Shown here: positions 50,160 through 61,420 of the stretch, in pieces | Numbering within the stretch: the first letter of the stretch is position 1 | Layout of the letters: every line of letters starts with the position of its first letter | Assembly (NCBI GenBank): GCA_003342895.1 | Contig: PTFA01000160.1 | Span: 1 to 64,000, forward strand | Direction of reading: 5' to 3' | Source of the DNA: Casuarius casuarius | Lineage: Eukaryota > Chordata > Aves > Casuariiformes > Casuariidae | Length of the DNA stretch: 64,000 bases | Translations under genes and position numbers: made by a program | The notes under the pieces: model-generated | Told to the model about the DNA's origin: nothing | The model's database searches: none | Seen by the model: only the letters and a program-made list of their open reading frames with translations

Positions 50160-50470
50160 GGTGGCACACACCAACAAACTCNTTTCGAAGTCTTTTATGC
50201 TTGTGTTCCTGCGCGTAAGGAGCAAAACAACCTCATGGGAACTGCAGGGTCCAGCAGTGAACGCACGAGTCTCTGCTCCTCAGGTTTCACCCCGACACGC
50301 TGTCCCTCCGAGAGCTCCCACCGCCCCGGGCGGCTCCGGCTGCTCCCCGGGTCTGCGGGGCTCGGCGCCGGTCCTGCTCCTCTCGCCTGGGAAACGCTCG
50401 CCTTCCCCTCTCGGCCCGCCAGGCTCTNACGGCAACACAGTGCTGCTCTGCTCCCCTCTTCGGACTAACG
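50160..50470. promoter_or_regulatory. CpG-rich patch
   Basis: CpG-dense core at about 50,280-50,430 (CGCCCCGGGCGGCTCCGG, GGCTCGGCGCCGG, CTCTCGGCCCGCC). Two single Ns fall inside it. No first exon is recognised. Confidence 0.3.
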
Positions 50471-50920
50471 CCAAAATCTGTTTACTCCCTCGACATACCA
50501 GTGACTCAATTTGAAACTCACTTATCAAAAATTCTCATTATTATGACTAACCTGCAGCAAAAGCCGGCAAGCCAAAGAACGGAACAATCCTCCTTTTCCA
50601 TCTATGGACCATCTTCATAATTCTCCCTCCTCCTCAAACGCCAGAGGAAGAGGGATGAGCTACGCAGAGGGCCATAGCAGTCCTAATTCTGGGCTGTTTN
50701 GGGGGAAAGCAGGCATTACAAAGCCAAGGCTTGCCTTAGCAACCCTCCACAGGCTTCCGGCCCTCATCGACACCAATAAAGTCCCAGAGACCGACAACGG
50801 TGGCAGCAGGATGGCCCAAAGCAAGAGCGGCTGGTGGGAGGAAAGCTCTAGATGATACCGTCAGGTTTGCAGCCGTGCCTGGTTGGGAGAGTCCCAACGA
50901 AACACACGCAGCACGTTGAG

Positions 50921-50943
50921 CTGCTGCTGGCTGCTGCTGCTGT
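50921..50943 (+). repeat. Short interrupted CTG repeat
   Basis: Three CTG units, a GG step and then four or five CTG units. It directly precedes a cluster of ambiguous bases at 50,951-50,966. Confidence 0.8.
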
Positions 50944-51789
50944 ACGGCGCNTACTACNAAGNNNTNTGCCCTGCTGGAAGTTGGGTTAGCNATTCAGCCC
51001 GCGCAATGCTGTTTTTCTGAATGAGAACTGAGNATGGAAGGATTGTGGCTGGATTCTGCTGGTCCGCACCACATGCCCGGAGAGCCGGGAAGACGGATGC
51101 ACTTATGTCCCGTAAAGGTCTTGCCGCATTATGCCTGCCCCGTTCTGCGTATTTTATAAAAGTATTTGCTATCNAGCAGTTTTCCTGTTTCAATCCTGCA
51201 GTATTGCTGCTGTACGGCAGAAGACACGAACACTGCCCATAGTCGCCAGGCTGGTCTGTGAGGCAGACCAGGATCCCTTGGGATGAAGGCTCTTCACGAT
51301 TGCTAAACTATGCTGCTAGTTTAAATTGAGTTAGAAGAAACTTGTGTGTCCTGGACAAAGTTTGGCCGGCACCCTCCACGGACTGTTTTGCACATAACCG
51401 ATAATACGGGAAATTGGGGTCCGAGCCAGAGATTATTGTCTTCAGTTGTCTGTTTATATTATTATTGGTGTTATTTATAATGTTGAAGTATAATTATATC
51501 TCATATATTATGAATTAATCTTCATACTTATATTAAAAAGCTATTCTCTGACTACACAATACAGTAGTGGGATTTCTTTTTAATGCTATTTTCCCAATTT
51601 TATGAGATACATTGTAAAATTGGGAAAAAATATATGGAATATTTATTAACTTAAAGCATTTGCTTTAGAAGAGTTTATTCTTAATTTTGTATCAGTAAGA
51701 GCTGGGATTCCTCTAGAAAACAGATTTTTGGTAACTGAAATGTTTTCTAGAGTTCTGTGATGAAGTAAAAACAGCGTAACTTCACTCAC

Positions 51790-51857
51790 ACTGCACCAGA
51801 AAAAGGATCATAGCTGCAGCACCAAGCTGACGGTACTGCCACTTCTCTGTGGTGAAG
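51790..51857 (-). other. Exon-like 68-nt segment inside a longer hydrophobic open frame
   Basis: On the minus strand an ATTCTAG acceptor (last intron base 51,858) and a strong GTGAGT donor (51,789-51,784) bound 68 nt encoding FTTEKWQYRQLGAAAMILF plus three more residues. The same frame is open upstream for 133 codons in all and includes a hydrophobic stretch (FLWFIVALSSLHVLVVMLAV). The W-Q-Y...LGA word faintly recalls the segment before S3 in TRPV/TRPA channels, but this is a weak visual likeness. No partner exons were identified. Chance is likely. Confidence 0.12.
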
Positions 51858-51859
51858 CT

Positions 51860-54365
51860 AGAATGAAATGTCACTGCCAACATTACTACCAGAACATGGA
51901 GAGAAGATAAAGCAACAATAAACCAAAGGAAAGGGGTGAGGCCCCACAGCGCAGGTGTGTGCATTCGCGACCTATCCACCACTATCAGCAGTGCATGATG
52001 ACCCTCCCGCGGTGACGACATCAACTTCCGCGACAGACTTGAGTCAAACTTTCTATGTGAAAAAACATTCAACACGACACTGGCTGTCGAAAAGGCAGGA
52101 CCTGCTAGGTAAGCAAAGACACAGTAAGGAGGGTAATGGAGAAGAAAATCAGCTGATGCTGACATAAATTGACATCTGCTCACCAGTCTGTAGTGTCCTA
52201 CGGAGGAAGAGCATTCGTTCGTTAATACGTTCTCTCCTTACACAATATATTCTAACGTTGCAAGCTTANGGACTATAGGTAAACTGCTGATACCTTATGA
52301 TATCTTAGATCCTGCTGCGGGGCTTGGATTAATTATTTTTGCATAAAGGTCATGGTGGCTAAGGGAGCAAGGCAGACTGTAGCTTACAAAAGAGTATTTT
52401 TTATGTTTTCATCCCAATGGCACGAATCCTGTTCTCACACCACAGCCATTTTTTGGAAGCCAGAGAAATTGCTTTGGTGTAAATGAGAGCTGATTTGGCC
52501 CAATATGCGCATGACTGGGCACTTCACTTCAAAAAGATCAATTCTGAGCTTGCTTCTACCCCGCGCAGTCCCAGAGAACCGTCCCTCGTTTCATGGGACC
52601 GACAGTGTGATGGCCAAATCTTCCTTGGTGTTTGCCTGCAAGTCTTGCAACTCTTCCTTGGGCTTGACCCTGTGTCATTCAAACCAGTGGGAGTTACATA
52701 TATAATACGTATATGTACCGCTGACATCCCTACAACACATCCTATCCCCGTACGCAGCTCAGGGGGATCCACAGAGCACAGTGGCACTCAACACGCACGA
52801 AGGAGGCAGAGCAGAAAACAAGCTGCCTGCAATGTTTCGAGCCCTCGCTACGGCCAAGCACTGAGGACANGGCCCCAAAGACGTCCCCAGGCGAGGGTGC
52901 TCCCTCGCGCGCAGGAGTCNCACGGCGTAGCTGAGACAGAGCCTCCTAATCGCGTGTGAGAACTGAGACGGCAGTGAAACTAATCTGGATTCGGAGTATT
53001 TTGCAAGGAAGGGTAGAATTTCATTCCCTCAAGCAATATTAATTAATGAAGGAATCTCCACTGCCAGGCCAAATAACTTACTGCTTAATTTACTCTCCAG
53101 AACAACTCAACTTCAACGCGACTCCAATGCGATGATTCAGAGAATTGATCCACTTGGCTCTCCCCGATTTATAGGGGTTTCATAAGTTGTCTGAGCCTGC
53201 TGTGTCCGTAGGTGCTTCTAACTGGCGCAGGAGCTGCTCACGCACTCTCCAGGCCAGGAACCGAAGTTCGGGCCTTTGCTCGCAAGGGTAGACATTAGAC
53301 ATCTCTCTTTCTGGCAGCTGAATCATAATTATGGACCAGATAATCCTTAATATAATGCTGTATATCTGATGCCTAATGAGGCAACAAAACTAAATTTACT
53401 GTAAAGTTATGCCTTTACTGCAGAGCTGAGCAGGGAGGGTGTACAAGCAACACTGCCACGAGGTCAAATGTCTGCAGCAAGAGCAAATTAGAAGAATTAT
53501 TACTGTCCTCTTTAAGTTAAGCTGTGGGAATGCAAGAAGAAGATATAAATGAGGAGATCAAATCCAGGCTCTGCTATTCTCCCCTCTACAGATCAATCCC
53601 TGATTCCTTCCTCCTGGGTGCTATGGCCACAGCACACAGGAAGACAAACGGGAACGGGGGTGGGTTTTACGTTTCCCCGTGGGACACAAGACAAGTCACA
53701 TCTGACTCTTTAGCCTAAGGAAAGCACAAGAGCACAGAGTGTGGGAGAGAGTCCCTGCTCTCGAGTCGTTCATTTATTATTCATTTCTTGGCCTTTAACA
53801 GTGATCCGCATCATTATTCATACCTACCTGGCTGCTTTTTATGGGAGCCATGAAAAAACTATTATTGNTAATGCAGCACGCGGAATACAGTGTGTACGCC
53901 TGTGTAGTCAAGCATGCTCTTTTTGATGGAATAATAAATATGTTCAAAGATTCGCAGCTCACAGATGTACCAGAGAGGCGTGCTGGGGGATGCGAGGCGG
54001 CAGCGAGCGCAGCGCATTTATTTACCTGTTGGGAAGGGAGAGCACAAGCGAGTCTCGCCGATCACGAGTTGCTGGAAAGCAGTTCTGCTTTGCGCACACG
54101 CACACGCGCTGGAGGAGCACTTCTAGATAGCGTTAGCGAGCGAATCCCGGTGGTTTGTCCGTGACCCACAGGCTCTGACCTCCTCGGGGACCACGGACCG
54201 GCCCGCTCTGAACGCCCAGGAAGGGCCTAATGTACGGCAGATAGTTTGTGCCGTCTTGACGAGACGATACAGCGTGCAGCATCTAGCTGGGTAATAAGTA
54301 GCGAATACCGCACTTCTGCTATTAATTTGGTGCGGAAGGTGCTGTTCGCCCCCAGATCCACGCAG
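51860..54365. other. Presumed intergenic or intronic, no gene recognised
   Basis: Mixed DNA, becoming GC-richer towards 54 kb. Single Ns at 52,269, 52,870, 52,920 and 53,868. Open frames of up to 158 codons (52,483-52,959 plus) lack domains. Confidence 0.5.
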
Positions 54366-54575
54366 CCTTTAGGATGCAAGCAGACGAGCCCCCGGGCAAG
54401 CCGGTGCTCGCGTGCAATGACGAATATCCCCCCTCCAAATGAAGAAAGCACAGCCAACCTGCCAGGCTGCTCCGCGCGCTAGTTGATAAAGTTTATCGGC
54501 GCCCAGCGGCGCAAGCCCGAGCGCCCGGCGCCCCGCGGGGGCTCCGCCAAGTCCCGCCGCCAGCGGCGCAGCGCC

Positions 54576-54602
54576 CCCGGCCCGGCCCGGCCCGGCCCGG
54601 CC
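54576..54602 (+). repeat. (CCCGG)n tandem repeat, about five units
   Basis: CGGCC/CCCGG pentamers in direct tandem inside the CpG island. Likely to form secondary structure and to hinder sequencing. Confidence 0.9.
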
Positions 54603-54680
54603 GCCCCCCGCGCCCAGCACCGAAACTTCCCCCCGCGCTGGGGGGGAGCCGGGGCCCCCCCGGCGCCTCAGGAGCCGCGG

Positions 54681-54686
54681 ACTCAC
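54681..54686 (-). other. Consensus splice donor GTGAGT in the CpG island
   Basis: Minus-strand CCCG|GTGAGT. It is the best donor I see within the island and points towards TENT5D. The rest of the presumed first exon would lie at 54,687 and above, partly in the gap. Confidence 0.3.
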
Positions 54687-54832
54687 CGGGAGGGGCGGGC
54701 GCCCCCTCTGCCTCCGCTCTCCGTCCTCCGGCCGCCGCTGCCCAGCGCGGGGAGGGGGGGGGAGGCGCCGCCGAGCCGGGGCCACCGGAGCCGCCGCCGC
54801 CGCCGCTGCTGTCCGCGGCCAACCTGGTGCTG

Positions 54833-55138
54833 NNNNNNNNNNNNNNNNNNNNNNNNNNNNNNNNNNNNNNNNNNNNNNNNNNNNNNNNNNNNNNNNNNNN
54901 NNNNNNNNNNNNNNNNNNNNNNNNNNNNNNNNNNNNNNNNNNNNNNNNNNNNNNNNNNNNNNNNNNNNNNNNNNNNNNNNNNNNNNNNNNNNNNNNNNNN
55001 NNNNNNNNNNNNNNNNNNNNNNNNNNNNNNNNNNNNNNNNNNNNNNNNNNNNNNNNNNNNNNNNNNNNNNNNNNNNNNNNNNNNNNNNNNNNNNNNNNNN
55101 NNNNNNNNNNNNNNNNNNNNNNNNNNNNNNNNNNNNNN
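54833..55138. other. Assembly gap of 306 N inside the CpG island
   Basis: An unbroken run of N flanked by CCG-rich sequence on the left and C-rich sequence on the right. Sequence loss here is typical of very GC-rich DNA. Frames drawn across it are meaningless. Confidence 0.99.
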
Positions 55139-55500
55139 CCCCCGCCCCGGGAAGGCCTCCCGCCGCGGCTGCTCTCCCCCCTCCATTTTAAGGCCTCGGC
55201 GCTCCCCCGTGCTGCTGCGGGCCAGCCGCCCGAGCGCCTTCGCGGGGGGAGCGGGACAAGAAGCCCGTGTGCNGCACGGAGCCGGCTGCGTGGCAGAGGT
55301 GTCCCTGGACACCCAGCCCCTGCGAGGAGAGTCGTGTTCACTCAGCGACAGATGTTTTCATCCTCCTGCTACTCATATTTTTGTCTCATGTTCCCTGAGC
55401 GGTGTCAAAACAGAGCTCTTGCAGCTCGGCGGGTGCGAGGGAGGCCCCAGCCCTGCCCGCCTCAGCCGCCCGCGTAGCAGTCGCACCGGGGGGAGGAGAT

Positions 55501-57180
55501 GCGGAACCGCAGGGGTGCAAACTATGGGAATTACGGAGATTTAGCTAAACTCTGGAAAAAAAATCTGACATAACCACGAGGAACCACAGACCAGTCACTT
55601 AAAACTCAGTGTTAGGACTTAGACACAACATAATCCTTCCCCTCAGAGAAGAGGAGTTCAGTTTCTCTGTAGGCTTCAAATTTTGGAAGAGCATCTCCAT
55701 ACAGACCCCATATGCTCCTCAGTCTGTAGCATGTGATGTCACTAACTCAGTTGTAGTTTTAAATGGTAGCTTAAAAATATCAGTTGTCCAACTGCCAGCT
55801 TCTAAATTTTCCTATCCATGATCAATCACTTAAGTGACTGGATGGAAAAAAATCCTGTACAGAACAAGCTCATAGTATTTTGTGCTTTTNGGGGGCATTT
55901 ACATTCCACTGTAATACTAAATATACTTGTTTTCTACATTGTCTGAGTTTGCTTTTGCAACTACATGTAACTAAAATGGAAGATAATTTAATGTTCTGAG
56001 AAGCTATGCCAAATGGATAAGCCATAATTATTTTTGAAAAAATGCAGATTTAGTACTACAGTGACTCATAACAGGGAGCGTACTTTGACAAAAAAAAGGT
56101 TATGTAAGTATTTTAGCTGAATTTTATCATAGGCAACAATATACAATAACCTTAGATAGCTATGTTTATAGTTTAACTTACAGCACCCAGCTAGTTTTAG
56201 GCTGGCTCTTGGGTATCGCACAAAATCAAGATTTTAACCTTTTATCTCAGAAACACAGAATCCACGCGCTGAAATCTGACCCTTGTTAAACATAAAAATT
56301 ACCAAAACAGCTGTTATGCTTTAGGACCCATAACGAACTTCAGTGTCTCTTTCCTCTTAAGAACGGTTTTATGAATCCAGGGATAAAGCCCTGCTGCAGC
56401 AATTCTGAAGCCTTGGCCAGCAATTAAAAAATCCTGCCCGTGAATTGACTTCATTTTATGTCGTAAATAAAGATCAAGTATTCATCATTCATTTATATCC
56501 CTAGGTGTCACAGCAGAAACAAATTGGTGATGAGATTTTTGTAACTCGCAAACCCTCGGAAACTCCAAATGCAAGCCAATTCTCAGCTATAACAGTTTTA
56601 TTTCCCAATATATTGCTTCTTGGCTATTGCAGCCCAGCTGGAAGGCCAGAAGCCCTAACAGGCAGCAGCATATTTGAGCAGCGAGGAAGGGAGGGGAGTT
56701 ATTCTGCTGCCTGCATACACTCAGCCGTGCCAGAATGCAGCCCACAGCCCTGCCCAACTCTACTGTTGTAGGCAGCTCTTGAGTGGTTAATTGGGCTAAT
56801 TAATTAGATAACTTCTTGCCACATTTTGAAAGCAGCGAATTACTAAGAGCTAAGTTTTGGGTTAAGTTTTGAGGGGTGGGAGGTTGCTTTTTTTCACTAC
56901 ATATCACTAGGTAATTGCCAGAACCATGGCATGGCTAGGTGAGAGCACGCTATTTGATATATAAAGGCTTATTTTCAAATGGCTGATAAACCTGATTTAG
57001 TGTCCGGCAGGGAGAGCTGGATTTTCTTGGAACTGTGCCTTTACCTCTTTGCGCATTTTAGGGGGAGGTAGATATAAATCTGTGCCACCGTGATGTCACC
57101 GTGCTGCTGTGAAGGGACACAGGCAGGCAGGCCAGAGAAAGGATCACAGGGCTAGAAGACAGGTAGTTTTCAACAGCTAG
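55501..57180. other. Intergenic, no gene recognised
   Basis: AT-rich DNA right of the island; one N at 55,890. Nothing supported. Confidence 0.55.
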
Positions 57181-57185
57181 AAAAG

Positions 57186-57300
57186 TCACAGAAGGTGTTA
57201 AATGAACAAGAAGTACATTTCTGTGATGAAATCCGGGATCCGCTATAGCCAATGGGACTTTTGCCACTGAGTTCAGTAAGGCCAGGATTTTACCCAGAGA
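57186..57300. repeat. Ancient sauropsid interspersed repeat fragment
   Basis: GCCAATGGGACTTTTGCCAC, TGAGTTCAGTAAGGCCAGG and ATTTTACCCAGAG match the widely seen words 'caatgggagttttgccattgacttcaatgg...gccaggatttcaccc' of an old repeat in birds and turtles. The family name is uncertain. Confidence 0.55.
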
Positions 57301-57419
57301 ACTGTGTTTGTTTTGGAAATGAGGATTTTAAAGGCAGCTTCTGCGGCCGGGTCTCCTCTGCTGATGTGAGGTACAAGAAATGATCTCTAAAGCCTGGACT
57401 TGTGCTGTCTCTTCCTACT

Positions 57420-57515
57420 TTGGCCCTAATTCAGGAAAGCACTTAACACATACAAAAATACATCTCTAGTCAGCAAAGCTTTTGAGCAAACACCTAGGCT
57501 GGAGATTCGCTTACC
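57420..57515. repeat. Ancient sauropsid interspersed repeat fragment, second type
   Basis: TGGCCCTAATTCAGGAAAGC, ACTTAACACATAC and TCAGCAAAGCTTTTGAGCA follow the known pattern 'ggccctgattcagcaaagcacttaagcac...' found in turtle and bird DNA. It lies about 120 bp after the previous fragment, so both may belong to one composite old insertion. Confidence 0.5.
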
Positions 57516-58460
57516 TCTAATTCATTGGTTAAGAGGTGAAGTATTACTCAATAGGTGTAAAAGTGGGATAATCTAGCTGTAAATCCTTATCATTTATATC
57601 ATTTATAACCAGAGCTTAGTCATCTTTTGACCAATGACGCACAGCACTGATTTCTTGCTGAATAAAATTTTGGAAGCACAGCCAATTTTTCACAGAAGCC
57701 TGGAACTGTGCCCTGTATCTGTTTTTATGAATGCACAGCTCCAAGTCTGTAGCGTGCAGCNGATAACCTGATGCAAGGTCATCTTTCGCTAGAATAACAG
57801 CGCCTAAATCCTAAACTGCAACAATTGGGTCCAGCCCCACTTTCAAATTTTATCCGATTTCGATGTGTGGAATAAGTTCAGACTGTGATGGTAATAAAGG
57901 CAGTTTCAAAATGATGAAGATTACCAGGCTTTAAAGCTAGAGCTCGGTTGTAAAGGTCAGATCCGGATCTACACTTCCCCAATTCTCAGGTGTTTTTAGA
58001 TCTGAGATATCATGCACATTTAGCTTTCTGCTGTGCAGTACAGAGTGGAAGAAAATCATTTTTACCTTTGGAAAATTCCATCACGGGACAGCATTTTCAT
58101 TCTAAAACTCCAGAATTTCTTGTCATGAATGATGCATTTTCTGTCTNCAGGGAAATAATCTGAGAAAAAATATCCCCATGGCCTTAATTTTAAGTTTATG
58201 CTTCTGAGACAACATGAGGGGGAAAAAAGTGCCCTTTCCAGGTTAACTAGGCATTCACTTTGCTTTCACACACACAAAAAATGCCAACTACAACCTGTAC
58301 ACATTTTCCTTCTCAGACTGCCAGAGTGAAAGCGATTGCACACGACTGTCAAGCTCCCCCGCCTCGTTGCAGGCCGCCTTGTGCTGAGCGCTGTGCCAGG
58401 TTGCAGGAAGGAATTTATGCCGTCCTTTCCCGTTTTTTTTTTCCAGTAGGCATAGCACGA
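57516..58460. other. Intergenic, no gene recognised
   Basis: Mixed DNA with a near-tandem ATCATTTATATC/ATCATTTATAAC at about 57,588-57,609 and single Ns at 57,761 and 58,147. No gene. Confidence 0.55.
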
Positions 58461-58465
58461 TAGTC

Positions 58466-58569
58466 AGATCTTACTGAGCCTAGTAATGCTGGTAATGTAA
58501 TGCTGGTCTTCATACCTGTGCCCTTTTATACATATCCCTATGCTGGCATATCACTAGATCTTACTGAGC
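58466..58569 (+). repeat. Templated insertion flanked by a 14-bp direct duplication
   Basis: AGATCTTACTGAGC is present at 58,466-58,479 and again at 58,556-58,569, like a target-site duplication. Between the copies lie 76 bp, of which 58,499-58,548 repeat 59,997-60,046 with two mismatches in 50. The first part of the insert holds two short TAATGCTGG words that echo its own content. It looks like a break repaired by copying from a site 1.5 kb away. Confidence 0.75.
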
Positions 58570-59996
58570 AAAAGAGAGCTCCTGAAAACCACTTAATGTG
58601 CGATTTTTTCTTAAAGGAAGTGGAGAAATGTTCACTGAGGTCAGAGTTTTTCTAGCTCCTGTTACCTTTTATGAAGTTTTACTCTTAAAAATGAAGAGGC
58701 TTGTTAAGCTATTTAGTGCATGAACCTGGGAGTGGAGAGTGTTTTCATTCATCCAAGATAGGTCTCTTTGAAGACAGAATGCAATTCACTTTTTCTGCTG
58801 CCACCGATGCTCAGAACGAAAGCAAAGCAAAACAATCAGAACCACAAGATTAGTCAGAATTAGCTCTTTTCCTGTACTGATGCTCAAGCTCTGGTCTGTA
58901 AGAAATAATTGTTTGACCTTTGGCCAGGGAGGAAAAAGTTAAAAGGCACAAACATAAGCTATAAAAATAACCATTAAAAAATTTCCTCAGGAAATCTATT
59001 TAAATACTGATGTCATTCTTCTACAGTAACTACTTGAGTTTGAAATAGCATATTTCACTGTGGGGAGCTAGAAAGACACCGTCAGGGTCACATGGAGAGC
59101 AAGGTTTGCAGATACGATGGCAGATGCTATCAGACAAAATGGAGGGGTAATATGTGTGCAAGGTTGCNTTTGGAAGGGGGTATAAACTGATAGGTTTAGC
59201 AGGAAAAACACCCTGCTCCAAGACGCATGTTATTCAGAAAGGGCACGAGCAATCTGAGAAAAGAGGTGTTTCGCACTCCGGGATTTGAGTGCGGAGCTTT
59301 GGGTGGAGGGCTCGGCGCGGGACATGCAGCACGCTTCGCTCCAGCTGTCAGATTTCGGAGAAGTGCACATGGGCGCAGATTTTAAATGGGGGCTTTAATG
59401 GTCTGACAGGTGACAGGCTGTGGAGAAGCCACAGTGAAGAAGTGAAGAAGAGGCTTCTAATTTAAGACCCGGAGTGGTGAACGTTAGTTCGTTGGGAAGC
59501 CATGGGAAACAGGAGAAAATGTGGCCTTATAAATCCGGTTATACTTCCAAAAATATACCACGGGAACATTAGATGCTACCAGGAACACACATAGTACAGC
59601 AAAGTGCTCAGCAAGCTNTGCTAACCTAATTTCATGATTACACGACCGAAGAAAATCCTGACTCATATTTTATTAAAATTGTTATGATGAATCAGCAAAT
59701 GACTTCTGTTTATCTCCTCCAACGTCAGCATGCTGAAGTCTGGAGCAACTGGAACTACACGGTATATTCTGACCAGCTGAAGCGGGCTAAACAGAAACAA
59801 ACAACAATTTGTCCTTGATGGACACTTGGAAAGCTCAGAAAAATGCTATTTCCTGACTGTCCTGTGAGAAGGAAAGACGAGCTCTGTGCGTGCCTTTCAC
59901 CACTGCTCCCTTCGCCCTTTTTCAGGTCAGATCCCAAAGAGAAATGTTTACACTCAAAAATTTGTGGCCATTACAACAAGATCTCCACAAATGCCA

Positions 59997-60046
59997 AATG
60001 CTGGTCTTCATACCTGTGCCCTTTTATACGTATCCCTATGGTGGCA
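59997..60046 (+). repeat. Partner copy of the 50-bp duplicated segment
   Basis: It matches 58,499-58,548 at 48 of 50 positions, same orientation. Because only the 58.5-kb copy has flanking duplications, this one is the likelier source. No transposon features surround it. Confidence 0.85.
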
Positions 60047-61420
60047 GGGAAGAAAATAAAACTGCACAAGAACATACAACCTGCTCTGGCNTGTTTTGCT
60101 GNTATTCCAATCTTCTTTCCTGGTAAAGCTTGAATATTTTGGTTTTGTGCGTAGGAGCACCTGAGGAAGGGAATGAAATCCTGCCTGTTGACTGGTAGCA
60201 AAACTACAGAAATGCCTTCAGGAGCTGGTCCTCAAACTGTGTGGTGAAATGTCCGCTGGCCACACTCAAACCAAAACCATCCGACCTGGTAGGGCTTTTC
60301 CGGCCCCTCAGGAGCCCTCGAGAGGACAGCGTGAAGCAGAGGCATCGCCAGGCCGGGATGGCCGTCCTCGGCTGGCTTTTCTGCAGNGTGGGCCATTCGC
60401 CGTTCTGCCCCGGGCATTTCAGCTACTGGCTGAAAGCAAGAAATGGCCNTGGATGTGTTAATACCTAGTTCAGATCTTGCTGTGATTTCCTAGCATGCTC
60501 TGCTTGTTTGTGCTGTTACAACAGTGCTAACTAGCTGTAAATTCGTGTTATCCACAGAATTTACTTTTGCAGAAGAAGATCCTTGGGCATCACAGATTTG
60601 TCATACTAGTTCCTATATCAACCTTCTGTCCTCTGGCATAAAGATTAGTGTGANGTTGAGAGATCTGTCTAGATCATGCCAGAATCTACCTAATCCCTTA
60701 CTGATAAAACTTGCTTTGAGGGATTTTGGCAGATATTGCTAAACAGAATTAAAACTTCTCTGATTTAGGCCAGGATGTAGACAGGCCCCCGTACAGGTTT
60801 CCTTCTGGCCTGTGGTTGAATGCTGAGCACAGCTCAGCCGTACCNAAGAATCTGGCCTTTTGTTTGCAGAGCAGTAAATGTCTGTCTCCCTTTACATAAT
60901 GGAGAAGCAACAACTGAAAAAAAAAATCCACACTGTTATCCTTACAAATGAAATACAGGGGAGAAATAATTAGGCTTCTTCCAGACGTGAGAAAATACAA
61001 TAGCCTTAACGTTTGAGGAGGGGACCTCACTTATGGTATCTGTTAATGGATTTGATTTCATTTTAGTAATTCACTTTGCAGTATAAATCTTAAACAGAGA
61101 TTAACATCAGTGAAAGAGAACATCAAGATTTGTTGACTTAATAGGCAAAAAGGGCCAAGGTCAGGTAGAAGTCAGTGTTTACCTTGAGGAACAACCTTTC
61201 TTAATGGACACGAGAGAGTGAGCCAAAATGCTGCAGGTATTTGTATGCACATGTGCGTATACTCCAAGGGCTGCGTTCCAAGGGCTAACTTCTTCTAATT
61301 ACATGATGAAATCCCCTATGAATTGATCACATTGGATGAATGTGAATGAGTGCGTCATTTGGCTGAAAATACGTAAGTGTACAATATTGTTATTTTGGTA
61401 AAAAAAAATGCCAAACCTGC
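60047..61420. other. Intergenic, no gene recognised
   Basis: Mixed DNA with several single Ns. No exon or repeat family supported. Confidence 0.55.

Larger units (their letters stand above)
54370..55500. promoter_or_regulatory. Strong CpG island, candidate distal promoter of TENT5D or of an unseen gene
   Basis: This is the most GC- and CpG-rich part of the window (GCGCCCGGCGCCCCGCGGG, a CCCGG tandem and CCG triplets), with a 306-bp gap in its middle. Long open frames on both strands are Pro/Arg/Ala/Gly-rich and look compositional. On the minus strand a consensus GTGAGT donor lies at 54,686-54,681, so a first exon running towards TENT5D and ending at 54,687 is possible. A plus-strand gene with its first exon hidden in the gap is the alternative. 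Confidence 0.55.

Noticed and set aside
54483..55544. Long open frames on both strands at 54.4-55.5 kb
   Set aside because: They run through a 306-bp N gap and are otherwise compositional Pro/Arg/Gly sequence. No real reading frame can be claimed.
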